Shown piece by piece: positions 50,584-59,232 of a DNA stretch of 64,000 bases; within the stretch, counting starts at the first letter, position 1; the number at the start of each line of letters is the position of its first letter. The stretch lies in the NCBI GenBank assembly GCA_936908745.1, contig CAKZFX010000014.1, positions 186,001 to 250,000 of the forward strand. The letters are read 5' to 3'. The position numbers were made by a program, and so were the translations under genes. The notes under the pieces are model-generated. The model was not told the origin of the DNA and did no database searches. It saw only the letters and a program-made list of their open reading frames with translations. This stretch comes from an uncultured Chitinophagaceae bacterium. GTDB taxonomy: Bacteria > Bacteroidota > Bacteroidia > Chitinophagales > Chitinophagaceae.

Positions 50584-52590
50584 ATGCTGGCAGGACTACA
50601 AAATGTGACTTTTGAATTTGGTGCAAGAACTATCCTTGAAGATGCTACTTGGCATATTCAACCGGGCGAACGAATCGGGTTGATCGGGTACAACGGAACG
50701 GGTAAATCCACTTTGTTGAAATTATTGGTGGGCCAATATCTTCCTTCGGCCGGATCGGTGGAGCGCAGCCGCACGACTTCTATCGGTTATTTACACCAGG
50801 ATCTGTTGAGTTTTGATACGGAAGATTCCATCCTGCAAGTGGCGCTGGGTGCGTTTGAACGTGTGTTGCAACTGGAAAAAGAAATCGAAGAGATCGGGAA
50901 AGAACTGGAAAAAACAGGCGATGAAAAAACGCTGATCGAGTATACCGACCGCCTGCATGAATTAGAGACATTAGGTGGTTATACCATTCATCACCGCACA
51001 GAAGAAGTGTTGCAGGGATTAGGTTTTTCCAATGCTGACCTGCAACGTCCTTATAAAGAATTCAGTGGTGGATGGCGTATGCGTGTGTTGCTGGCAAAAA
51101 TGATCCTGCAACAACCGGATTTATTATTGCTTGATGAGCCGACCAACCACCTTGACCTTCCTTCTATTGAATGGCTGGAAAAATACCTGCTGCATTACCA
51201 GGGTTCGGTGGTGATCGTGAGCCACGATAAGTATTTCCTGAACCGGATGGTGACGAAGATCGTGGAGTTGTACCAACAGGAGCTGCATATCTATACCGGC
51301 AATTATGATTATTATGAGAAAGAGAAAATGATCCGGATGGAAATGCAGCAAAAGGCGTACGAAAACCAGCAGGATTATATTCGTCAGAATGAACGCCTGA
51401 TCGAACGGTTCCGGGCCAAGGCCAGTAAGGCGGCCATGGCGCAGAGTTTGATGAAGAAGCTGGACAAACTCGACCGGATTGAAGAAGCAGAAATCGAACG
51501 GCCGAATATCAAGATCAATTTCCGGGTGGATAAAACACCGGGCCGTGTGTTGGTGGAGTTGAAAGATGTGACCAAGTCATTTGGAGAAAATACAATTGTT
51601 GAAAAAGCGTCAGTGGAGATTGACCGTGGCGATAAGATCGCATTGATCGGCGCAAATGGTAAAGGGAAGTCCACCCTCCTGCGTATCATCGCCGGTGTTG
51701 AAAGTTTTGAAGGCGAGCGTAAATGGGGACATAACGTTGAAGAAAGTTTTTATGCGCAGCACCAGTTGGAAGCGTTGAACATCAACAACACCATCCTTGA
51801 TGAAATGAAGGAATGCGGCAGCCAGATGACGGAGATGGAATTGCGTGGTTTGCTGGGTTGTTTCTTATTCAGTGGTGATGATGCCGATAAAAAGATCAAA
51901 GTATTAAGCGGTGGTGAAAAAGCAAGGGTGGCGCTGGCCAAAGTAATTGTGAGCAAAGCCAATTTCCTGATGCTTGATGAGCCGACGAACCACCTGGATA
52001 TGCACAGTTGCGACCTGCTGATTGATTCATTGAAAAAGTATGAAGGCAGCATGATCCTTGTGAGTCACGACCGTTATTTTGTTTCTAAAACTGCCAATAA
52101 GATCTGGGAAATCGTTGACCACGAAGTAAAAGAGTTTAAAGGTGGGTATGATGAGTGGGTGGAATGGAAAGAAAGAATGGCTAAGCAGGAAGCTGATAAA
52201 AAAAAAGCCGAAAATAGCCGGGAATCTGGGGTAAAGAGTAAGGAGTCAAGAGTCGAGAGTCAGGAGCCTGGAGTAAAGAGTCAAAAACAAGTAGAAAACA
52301 AGCCTCAGCCGGTAGCTCCTGCGCCGGTTTCATCTGCACCTATCAATAAAGAACAAAAGAAAGAATTGCAGAAAGTACAGAAGCAGTTTCAGCAGGCAGA
52401 AGAACAGATCGCTAAGCTGAAAGCGGAGCAACAAGAATTGGAGCAAGCCCTCGCCTCACCTGATATATACGGGGATAAAACAAAGTTTTTGCAAACAGAA
52501 ACGGCATACAAAGCCGCTGCTGACAAGTTGAAAACCTTAAACAGCGAATACGAAAAGCTGTTTGAACGCATTATGGAACTGGAAGGCTGA
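50584..52590 (+). CDS. ABC-F family ATPase
   Basis: A 668-residue protein with two ABC domains and no membrane segments. The first has Walker A GYNGTGKSTLLK, signature FSGGWRMRVLLAKMIL and Walker B LLLLDEPTNHLDLP. The second has GANGKGKSTLLR, LSGGEKARVALAK and LMLDEPTNHLDMHSCD. Each Walker pair is linked by helical arms typical of the ribosome-acting ABC-F group (EttA/Uup type). Its C-terminal 110 residues have a charged coiled region including repeats (residues about 545-568) and a final DNA/RNA-binding-like coiled coil. Which ABC-F subtype it is was not determined. Confidence 0.93.
   Translation: MLAGLQNVTFEFGARTILEDATWHIQPGERIGLIGYNGTGKSTLLKLLVGQYLPSAGSVERSRTTSIGYLHQDLLSFDTEDSILQVALGAFERVLQLEKEIEEIGKELEKTGDEKTLIEYTDRLHELETLGGYTIHHRTEEVLQGLGFSNADLQRPYKEFSGGWRMRVLLAKMILQQPDLLLLDEPTNHLDLPSIEWLEKYLLHYQGSVVIVSHDKYFLNRMVTKIVELYQQELHIYTGNYDYYEKEKMIRMEMQQKAYENQQDYIRQNERLIERFRAKASKAAMAQSLMKKLDKLDRIEEAEIERPNIKINFRVDKTPGRVLVELKDVTKSFGENTIVEKASVEIDRGDKIALIGANGKGKSTLLRIIAGVESFEGERKWGHNVEESFYAQHQLEALNINNTILDEMKECGSQMTEMELRGLLGCFLFSGDDADKKIKVLSGGEKARVALAKVIVSKANFLMLDEPTNHLDMHSCDLLIDSLKKYEGSMILVSHDRYFVSKTANKIWEIVDHEVKEFKGGYDEWVEWKERMAKQEADKKKAENSRESGVKSKESRVESQEPGVKSQKQVENKPQPVAPAPVSSAPINKEQKKELQKVQKQFQQAEEQIAKLKAEQQELEQALASPDIYGDKTKFLQTETAYKAAADKLKTLNSEYEKLFERIMELEG
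52215..52285 (+). repeat. Dispersed repeat inserted in frame in ABC-F gene
   Basis: AGCCGGGAATCTGGGGTAAA, GAGTAAGGAGTCAAGAGTCG and AGAGTCAGGAGCCTGGAGTA (overlapping words) match the ACTCACGACT/GAGTCGAGAGTC family of intergenic repeats. It encodes ESGVKSKESRVESQE and KSQK, lying in the flexible linker before the final coiled coil. The frame is kept. Confidence 0.75.
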
Positions 52591-52598
52591 TAACGCTA

Positions 52599-53705
52599 TC
52601 AGATATTCATTCCCTTAATAAAATCGCTGACAAGGTAACTGATCAGTTTACCGCTGGTGGCATCTGTACGTCCATCGGATAATCTTGTGGCTCCCTCACA
52701 GATATGCAGGTAAGCCGGTTTTGTATCGGCTGCCGTAAATGAAACGTATTGACGTGCATGGACCGGTGTGATACCTACCGGTGTCATCGCACTGCTCAAC
52801 GTGTTCTGTATAGCATCCAGGTCAATATCAATACCTGCTAAACTGCCTTCGGTAAACCCGGTAGCATGCGCCACAGCCTGCATAAAGGTTCGTTTCTCGT
52901 GGATGAAAATGTCTTCAAAACTTACAAAGTCAATAAAAGGATTGTTGGCAATGTCCAGCCATACATTTTGTTGCAGGTAATTTTCGTGCAGGCCAACGAT
53001 ACAGTATTTCTGCAAGTAGCCATCTTCCTCAGCATAGCGGAATGCATTGCCGCTGTGTCGCCCTTCCATCGGGCGATAGTCGGCGTGTGCATCGAGATTG
53101 ATGCAGTTGATCTGCGCCAGCGGAATCACACCGGCTTTATGCCAGCCTTTGGCAGCGCCTTTTATCAGCGGGTAGGAATTGTTGTGTCCACCGCCGATAA
53201 CGATCGGAATTTTTTTATTTTCTGTAATGATCTTGACAAGGTGTTCCACTTCGTCGTCAATAACATTTACGGCATGACGATAGGCTTCCACTTTTTCTTC
53301 CACGCCTTTGGCCGTTGTATCAATCAGGTATTGAATGTCGCCAAAGTCAAAATGGCCAACCAGCAATACATTGCTGCCGTCAAAGAAGTCATTGCTTTGA
53401 TTGTTCAGGAAACTTTGCAGGAAAGGGATCCACAGGGTATCAGCGCCGCCGATACCAAAGTTGCCTTTGGCCCCGAGGTCTTCGGGCACACCAAACAAGA
53501 CATATTTAGCCGTGGAGGCAGCGATAGACGCTGAAATTTCCGACACATCATTCATCACCTGCAATCGCTCGCCCAGCTTGGTTTCAAACCGTCGAAGTTT
53601 GGTCAGCGATAGAATATCCTGCTTATTGTAGGTTTTCAGGTGGCGCATGACAGGCGATAAGACCTCTGCACCGGCTACTTTAGTTTCAGAGTTTTGCATT
53701 GACAA
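52599..53705 (-). CDS. hutG: Formimidoylglutamase / arginase-family protein
   Basis: A 368-residue arginase-superfamily enzyme. It has the manganese ligands in IVIGGGHNNSYPL (His after GGG), LDAHADYRPMEG and IDIDLDAIQNTLSS. It hydrolyses formimidoylglutamate to glutamate and formamide in the HutG branch of histidine degradation, or is an agmatinase-like enzyme. The 20-base overlap with ftcD (53686-53705) strongly favours the histidine pathway, but both enzymes compete for the same substrate, so they may act on different routes. It ends 8 bases from the ABC-F stop (convergent). Confidence 0.85.
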   Translation of the reverse strand: MSMQNSETKVAGAEVLSPVMRHLKTYNKQDILSLTKLRRFETKLGERLQVMNDVSEISASIAASTAKYVLFGVPEDLGAKGNFGIGGADTLWIPFLQSFLNNQSNDFFDGSNVLLVGHFDFGDIQYLIDTTAKGVEEKVEAYRHAVNVIDDEVEHLVKIITENKKIPIVIGGGHNNSYPLIKGAAKGWHKAGVIPLAQINCINLDAHADYRPMEGRHSGNAFRYAEEDGYLQKYCIVGLHENYLQQNVWLDIANNPFIDFVSFEDIFIHEKRTFMQAVAHATGFTEGSLAGIDIDLDAIQNTLSSAMTPVGITPVHARQYVSFTAADTKPAYLHICEGATRLSDGRTDATSGKLISYLVSDFIKGMNI

Positions 53706-55332
53706 GCTTTAAAATATCGTTCTCTAAAGCTATGGCATTGTTTTCAATTTCGCGACCCCTCGCCAGCACATCTTCTGTAAAATTTTTATCGGTATAACCA
53801 CCTGCATTGATACGCACATTCATATAGGCTCCCATCACGGCGCTGCGGGCGCAAAGTGCCGCTACGCCTGCGTCAGAGACGGAATTAGGGTTGCCAATAT
53901 CGGCCATCGCCCTGATCACTTCCATGCTGCCATAAGCGGCTTCCATTACTTTGAACGGGATTTCAATGGCGATTTTTGTAGCTGCCTGTATGGCCGCGGT
54001 ACGGGCTTTTTTCTCTTCGTCCGTTCCTTTGGGCAGGCCAAAAGCATTCATAATCTGGTTAAAGGCATGTGTGTCGGCATCCACCAGCCGCAATAGTTCA
54101 TCTTTATGCCGCTGGCCTTTTTCTGCCCAGTTGCTGAATTCTTCCCATCGTTCATCCCATCCTTTTTTATGTGATGAAAGATTGGCAACCATTGTTGCAA
54201 GTGCGGCGCCTAATGAACCCATATACGCAGCAATAGATCCACCGCCCGGTGCAGGGCTTTCGCTGGCGGTTTCATCAGCAAATTCAGTCAGCGTCATGCT
54301 TACCAGTTTGCTGTCGGCACTGTTGCGCAGCATATATTCGATGATACGTTCTTCCGGTTTAAAAGGCCCGAGTTCATCCAGTCCCATTGACTTCACCGCT
54401 ATTTTGATCAGTTCTTTTTCAGATACACCAATGCTTCGTTTTTGTTTTTGTAAAAAATACCTGCCAGCGTCTAATAAAGATTGTAAAGGAACCAAACCTA
54501 CCAGTTCTGAACCCGTCACCCGAATACCCCTGGCATCTGCTTTTTTACATACTTCATCAAAAGCGATATGCACCGGCGTTACATTGATATTGGTGAGGTT
54601 CATACTGATCTGCGCCACGCCATATTCTTCGATATACCAGCCAATGGCTTTTACTGATTTCAAAGTGCCGGGCTGGTTTACTTTTATGCCATTCTCTTCC
54701 ACGTTTCTTCCTGCTTCTCTTACATCAAATGCAATGGCGTTTGCCCTTCTTGTGGATGTTGTATTCAAATTGATATTATAGGCAACTAAAAAATCTCTTG
54801 CGCCGATCACTGTTCCGCCACGCCTGGCATCAAATTCCTGCGGGCCAAAGTCAGGTTTCCATTGAGGTTCTTTTATTTTTTTAAAGAAGCCTTCATATTC
54901 TCCGGCCCTTATTACCGACAAGTTGCTGCGTTCTTTATTTGGTTGTGCGGACTCATATAAGTAAGCAGGAATGGATAACTCTTCTCCTACTCTTTTTGCC
55001 AGTTGTTGTGCATAAGCGGCCGTTTCTTCCATGCTGATGCCGGCAATGGGGATCAACGGGCAAACGTCTGTGGCACCCATGCGTGGATGTTCACCTTTAT
55101 GTTTGCTCATGTCAATCAATTCCCCCGCTTTTTTTATGGCTAAAAAAGCCGCTTCTATCACCGCCTGCGGATGACCTACAAATGTTACAACCGTCCGGTT
55201 CGTCGCTTTTCCCGGGTCTACATTCAACAAACGAACGCCTTCTACAGATTCTATTTGATCGGTAATCTGTTGGATGATCGCAAGATCATTTCCTTCGCTG
55301 AAATTGGGTACACATTCGATGATTGGCTGCAT
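53686..55332 (-). CDS. ftcD: Fused formimidoyltransferase-cyclodeaminase
   Basis: A 548-residue bifunctional enzyme. The N-terminal formiminotransferase (1-320) has ECVPNFSEGNDLAIIQQI and SKHKGEHPRMGATDVCPL; the C-terminal cyclodeaminase (about 340-548) has TASESPAPGGGSIAAYMGSL and ADIGNPNSVSDAGVAALCAR. It moves the formimino group from formimidoylglutamate to tetrahydrofolate and then deaminates it, feeding 5,10-methenyl-THF into the one-carbon pool. The fusion resembles the mammalian FTCD. It overlaps hutG by 20 bases. Confidence 0.94.
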   Translation of the reverse strand: MQPIIECVPNFSEGNDLAIIQQITDQIESVEGVRLLNVDPGKATNRTVVTFVGHPQAVIEAAFLAIKKAGELIDMSKHKGEHPRMGATDVCPLIPIAGISMEETAAYAQQLAKRVGEELSIPAYLYESAQPNKERSNLSVIRAGEYEGFFKKIKEPQWKPDFGPQEFDARRGGTVIGARDFLVAYNINLNTTSTRRANAIAFDVREAGRNVEENGIKVNQPGTLKSVKAIGWYIEEYGVAQISMNLTNINVTPVHIAFDEVCKKADARGIRVTGSELVGLVPLQSLLDAGRYFLQKQKRSIGVSEKELIKIAVKSMGLDELGPFKPEERIIEYMLRNSADSKLVSMTLTEFADETASESPAPGGGSIAAYMGSLGAALATMVANLSSHKKGWDERWEEFSNWAEKGQRHKDELLRLVDADTHAFNQIMNAFGLPKGTDEEKKARTAAIQAATKIAIEIPFKVMEAAYGSMEVIRAMADIGNPNSVSDAGVAALCARSAVMGAYMNVRINAGGYTDKNFTEDVLARGREIENNAIALENDILKLVNAKL

Positions 55333-55397
55333 GCAGGTTTGATTTGTATGCTAAGATATTGGAACTGGCGATAAAATCGATGATCGTATTCCACGAT

Positions 55398-55776
55398 GCG
55401 TCCCTACGGGACGCCGCCCCGCCGCATTTTGCGGCTAACGACGAAATGTCCCTATGGGACATTCTCAATTAACGTTGGCAGTGTAAAGTAATTAATGGAA
55501 GGTTTGCAAGGCGATCCATTGGAACGAGTTATTGGCAGCGTAATAATGTGAGATGGTTGCGTCCAATAGTACGCATCATTGGTAACAATGCCCCTAGGGA
55601 CATATCTTCGTTACGACAAAATCGTGTGTCAACAATATGTTCCGTAGGGAAGCACATAGCCGTCAGCGGGACGCATAATCCAATAACGCCGCAAATAGGG
55701 TGAAAACAATGTCCCGTAGGGACATATCCTCGTTAACGACAAAGTCGTGTAAAAACAACATGTTCCGTAGGAACAT
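55398..55776. repeat. REP-like palindrome cluster beside RAYT gene
   Basis: At least six palindromes of the TGTCCCTAYGGGACA type were read: GCGTCCCTACGGGACGC (55398-55414), AATGTCCCTATGGGACATT (55445-55463), ATGCCCCTAGGGACAT (55588-55603), an imperfect one near 55637, ATGTCCCGTAGGGACAT (55709-55725) and ATGTTCCGTAGGAACAT (55760-55776). Between them lie ACGACAAARTCGTG hairpin words (55615 and 55737). The 539-base gap holds no gene. Confidence 0.8.
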
Positions 55777-55871
55777 ATCGTGGGATCTATCAATTAGCTT
55801 TTTCATATCCGTATGAATACTGATACGAACACGGCTTTTAATTCGTAAATTAGATATCAATCCCCTTCCCT

Positions 55872-56333
55872 ATGGCCAACACTTATACTCAACTGCATAT
55901 CCAGCTTGTATTCGCTGTCAAACACCGGGCTGCGCTCATCAAAGCCGAATGGAAAGACCGGCTTCATAAATACATCACCGGCATCGTTCAGCAAAATGAA
56001 CATAAGATGCTACAGGTAAACAGCATGCCTGATCATATCCATATTTTTATTGGAATGCGGCCGAAGCAATCCATTTCGGCCTTAGTGCAAAATATAAAAG
56101 CAGAAACAAGTAAATGGATAAATGCTAATGGCTTTTGCCAGTCATCCTTTGCATGGCAGGAAGGATTCGGCGCATTTTCCTATTCTATGAGCCATGTTCA
56201 AAATGTGATCCGTTATATTGAGAAGCAGGAAGAGCATCACAGGAAGCAAAGCTTTTTAGATGAATACCGGGAGTTGTTAAAACGATTTGAAATTGAGTAT
56301 GACGATCAGTATGTGTTTAAAGAATTAGGTTGA
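55872..56333 (+). CDS. REP-associated tyrosine transposase (RAYT)
   Basis: A 153-residue HUH-family single-strand transposase of the Y1/IS200-related RAYT group. His55-Ile-His57 form the HUH pair in PDHIHIF, and the catalytic tyrosine is Tyr115 in VIRYIEKQ. FSYSMSHVQNV precedes it, and AWQEGFGAF is also typical. RAYTs are domesticated, usually single-copy genes that act on nearby REP palindromes, which lie directly upstream here. No IS ends or tnpB are seen, so it does not look like a self-mobile element. Confidence 0.92.
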   Translation: MANTYTQLHIQLVFAVKHRAALIKAEWKDRLHKYITGIVQQNEHKMLQVNSMPDHIHIFIGMRPKQSISALVQNIKAETSKWINANGFCQSSFAWQEGFGAFSYSMSHVQNVIRYIEKQEEHHRKQSFLDEYRELLKRFEIEYDDQYVFKELG

Positions 56334-56456
56334 CCTTTTTCCATCATCTGCGCAATCAGCGGGAGATATCCTGTCGCATTCTCCCTGCTAATTAGTCTCA
56401 ACCAACCCTGGTGCAGTAAAAAATGATTGTATAACTATGTGTATTAAAATGCCGGT

Positions 56457-57011
56457 ATGAGAAAGTTATCATCGTTTACATTTCTTACGCTGAATGGTTT
56501 TTACAAAGACATGGATAACAGCACCGCATGGCACCAGCATGATGCCGAAGGCGCTGCGTATTCAGAACAGGCGATGCAGTCGGAAAGTATTTTGCTGTTT
56601 GGACGTATTACCTATGAAATGATGTATAGTTTCTGGCCTGCGCCGATGGCGGCAGAGTTGTTTCCACAAGTAGCGGCCGGTATGAACAAGGCTGAGAAAA
56701 TCGTTTACTCCAATACCTTGTCATCGGCCGAATGGAACAACACAAGTATCATTAAGGGAGATATTGTGGCTCAAACACAGCAATTAAAAACTACAAAAGG
56801 CAATGACCTTACTATCCTTGGCAGCGGCAGCCTTATTACTCAATTTACAGATGCAGGATTGATTTACAGTTACCAGTTTTTGATTGATCCGCTGGTAATC
56901 GGCAACGGCGTGCCCATTTTTAATGGTATAAAAGAAAAGCTGGTATTGAAATTGGCCAGTCAACGTACTTTTAAAAACGGTGCTTTATTAGTTACGTATG
57001 AGCGAAGTTAA
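56457..57011 (+). CDS. RibD C-terminal / dihydrofolate-reductase-like protein
   Basis: A 184-residue protein of the RibD_C (DHFR-like) group. It begins KLSSFTFLTLNGFYKDMDNS, with LLFGRITYEMMYSFWPAP, LTILGSGSLITQFTDAGLI and PLVIGNGVPIFNG following the standard NADPH-binding order. These proteins reduce small molecules with NADPH and are often plasmid- or reporter-like single genes; the substrate is unknown. Convergent by 4 bases with the lipoprotein gene. Confidence 0.88.
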   Translation: MRKLSSFTFLTLNGFYKDMDNSTAWHQHDAEGAAYSEQAMQSESILLFGRITYEMMYSFWPAPMAAELFPQVAAGMNKAEKIVYSNTLSSAEWNNTSIIKGDIVAQTQQLKTTKGNDLTILGSGSLITQFTDAGLIYSYQFLIDPLVIGNGVPIFNGIKEKLVLKLASQRTFKNGALLVTYERS

Positions 57012-57400
57012 CGATTGTGGCCTTGCTGCCTTTGTCTTCTCTTCTCTAGCTCAGGCCATGAGATTTTATAAAGATGAAATTCCCGCCATTCAGCCGTGTC
57101 ACTTGTGCGGAAGATAAAACTGCGTTTGCTGCTGTCGATAATTCCCTGGCCATAGGTTCTGTACCTGCCTTTCTCCAGTTTGTTTACAAAATAAATGCTG
57201 TCGTTGGAGATCAGATAACGCCCCCGATCACTGTCAGGCATGGACAGTACACCCATTGCCGAAACTTTTAACGAGTAATGACCGTTTTTCCGCAGGAAAA
57301 AAAGCATATCGTGCAGCTTATGTGTCTCGGATGCTTCCATAATACGATGAGAACATCCGGCTATTGCAACAGCCCATACTAAAAGCATGAAGGCTTTCAT
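57008..57400 (-). CDS. Small lipoprotein, unknown function
   Basis: A 130-residue protein with lipoprotein signal MKAFMLLVWAVAIAGC. The remainder is a beta-rich domain with DSIYFVNKLEKGRYRTYGQG, a hydrophobic strand run and a strongly basic C-terminus (EKRRQRQQGHNR). No family is recognised. It begins within the pentapeptide gene end (ATGA overlap, 4 bases) and is therefore the last gene of the hutI/antiporter/pentapeptide operon. Confidence 0.6.
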   Translation of the reverse strand: MKAFMLLVWAVAIAGCSHRIMEASETHKLHDMLFFLRKNGHYSLKVSAMGVLSMPDSDRGRYLISNDSIYFVNKLEKGRYRTYGQGIIDSSKRSFIFRTSDTAEWREFHLYKISWPELEKRRQRQQGHNR

Positions 57401-57957
57401 GATATATCAATATTGTATTTGGTCAATAAACCTGCTAACCGGTCAACCGAAAACTTTGCTTTTTTAATCTTGTTTTGTTCGGGGTCGATACGATAATTGA
57501 TGGCTGAACGAAAATCTGCTTTTTCCAAAACCGTATTGTCAAACACGGCGTCCAGCAAATCGCAGTTGGCAAAACTGCTGCCACTAAGATCGGCTTCTGT
57601 AAAGTCCACTTCATGCAGATTACAGCCGGTAAAAGCTGTGTTCTTTAGTTTCCGTTTATAGAAAGAAGAAAGATGCAGGTTGCATTGTTCAAAAGAAACA
57701 GAGAACAGGTAGTCGTTACAGTTTTCAAAGTGTAAACCCGCCATTTTGCAATGTTTAAAGGCTACTGTGTTCAGCGTGGTGTTTGAAAGCGTGGCAAGAC
57801 TCAGGTTGCAATTATCAAACACACAGTCCGTAAAATTAAAATCAGCAAAGCTTGCATTGCCAAAGTCGCAATGCACAAACGTGCATTCTTCATAGTCGCC
57901 TTTGGGTAAAGTTGTTAGCTTTTCAAAAGTTTTGCTTTCTGTATAGGCTCGTTCCAC
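57397..57957 (-). CDS. Pentapeptide-repeat protein
   Basis: A 186-residue right-handed quadrilateral beta-helix protein. Pentapeptides of the A/S-D/N-L/F-x-x type run from about residue 20 to 155, for example FADFNFTDCVFDNCNLSLAT and LHEVDFTEADLSGSSFANCD. The C-terminus INYRIDPEQNKIKKAKFS is typical of Qnr/McbG-like members, which mimic DNA and bind gyrase. Whether this one acts on gyrase is unknown. It lies 26 bases after the antiporter and overlaps the lipoprotein gene. Confidence 0.88.
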   Translation of the reverse strand: MERAYTESKTFEKLTTLPKGDYEECTFVHCDFGNASFADFNFTDCVFDNCNLSLATLSNTTLNTVAFKHCKMAGLHFENCNDYLFSVSFEQCNLHLSSFYKRKLKNTAFTGCNLHEVDFTEADLSGSSFANCDLLDAVFDNTVLEKADFRSAINYRIDPEQNKIKKAKFSVDRLAGLLTKYNIDIS

Positions 57958-57983
57958 GGCAATATATTAATTGGAAAAACAAG

Positions 57984-59213
57984 TTACAGTATATCGGCCC
58001 GTTCAACAAACTGTCCTTCTTCCACCACCTGTTCCGGTTTCTTTTTGTAAAAGATCATGCCCAGTGCCATGATCACACCGGTGGTAAGGATCACAAAAAA
58101 CAGGATGCCTTCATTAAAAGTGTTCAGTTTCATCGTTCCCGGTATTTTATAAAAAAGAACGATGGTGATCAGCCCGCGGGGAATAAAAAAGGCTTCGGGA
58201 AACATATTTGTTTTAAGAAAGAAACGCAGGTATAACAACCGCACGCAGAATAAAGCCAGCACGATCAGGCTTCCAATTATAATTACCTCTGTTTCGCCCA
58301 GGAATTTCAATGAAATCGAAAATCCAAATAACATAAAGAAGAAGGTACGGACCAGGAACGAGGTTTCGGCCGTAATGGAATGCAGCAAATGCCGGGTAGC
58401 GTCCACTTCCGATGAAGGAAAGTGTTTTTCGAGTTTAGGGCGGGCAATTTTTTCCCAGTTATTGATCAGCAAACCAAACACCAGTATGATCAGCAACGAA
58501 GGCAGGTGCATTATTTTTCCCCCTTCATAAATAAGGATCAATAATGAGAAGATGAGAAAGAATTTGATGTTCAGTTTTGTTTTTGCAAGAATAAACAGCA
58601 ACAGGAAAGACAGCAACACCGATAAAATAACCGATAACAAAATGCTGCCGCCAAATACAGCAAAGGATTTAAACCCAAAACTATTGTTGGCTGCAAAGAA
58701 ACTGAATACGATAATACCGATGATATCTGAAAAAGAGGCTTCGTAGATCAGGAATTCCCTTTTTTGTTCGGTCAGCGGGTGCAGGCTTGGGATAACGATA
58801 GAGCTGCTCATGATCGAAAGCGGTATGGCATAGATCAGGCAATTTAAAACAGGCTCGTTCAGCCAATAGTAGAGCAAGGCTGTTATCAACCCGGCAGAGA
58901 TCAAAAGGATAATTAAGGCCGATAAGAAGGAATCCCGGATCGTTTTTACTTTTTCCCGTCCCAGTTTCAGGTCAAGCCCCGCTTCCAGCACGATCATGAT
59001 CAACCCGACCACGCCCAGCGATTCGACCAACTGCTCCGAAAAACTGATGTTCATTTCATACGCATCGGCAACCGCCCGGAAACCAATACCGGCGAACAGT
59101 AACAATAAAACAGAGGGTACACGTACATACCTGCTGAGGATGGAGAACAGGTAAGAAAGTACCACCAATGCACACACCGCTATTAATAATTCTTCCGTAT
59201 TCAAATTGCCCAT
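57984..59213 (-). CDS. Cation/proton antiporter (CPA-type)
   Basis: A 409-residue membrane protein with about twelve hydrophobic segments. Family motifs include GLIMIVLEAGLDLKLGREKV (near residue 70) and FLVRTFFFMLFGFSISL (near residue 290). The typical Asp pair of Na+/H+ exchangers appears in the SFSDIIGIIVFSFF region. It probably exchanges monovalent cations for protons. A C-terminal regulatory domain (TrkA-type) is absent. It is in an operon after hutI, 19 bases apart. Confidence 0.85.
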   Translation of the reverse strand: MGNLNTEELLIAVCALVVLSYLFSILSRYVRVPSVLLLLFAGIGFRAVADAYEMNISFSEQLVESLGVVGLIMIVLEAGLDLKLGREKVKTIRDSFLSALIILLISAGLITALLYYWLNEPVLNCLIYAIPLSIMSSSIVIPSLHPLTEQKREFLIYEASFSDIIGIIVFSFFAANNSFGFKSFAVFGGSILLSVILSVLLSFLLLFILAKTKLNIKFFLIFSLLILIYEGGKIMHLPSLLIILVFGLLINNWEKIARPKLEKHFPSSEVDATRHLLHSITAETSFLVRTFFFMLFGFSISLKFLGETEVIIIGSLIVLALFCVRLLYLRFFLKTNMFPEAFFIPRGLITIVLFYKIPGTMKLNTFNEGILFFVILTTGVIMALGMIFYKKKPEQVVEEGQFVERADIL

Positions 59214-59232
59214 AGGAACAAGGTTTAAAAAA

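Noticed and set aside
55398..55776. CRISPR or transposon end array
   Set aside because: The palindromes are REP-like and spaced irregularly; no repeat-spacer order and no cas genes.
55872..56333. Mobile IS200/IS605 element
   Set aside because: No tnpB, no left and right ends and palindromes of REP type make a domesticated RAYT more likely.
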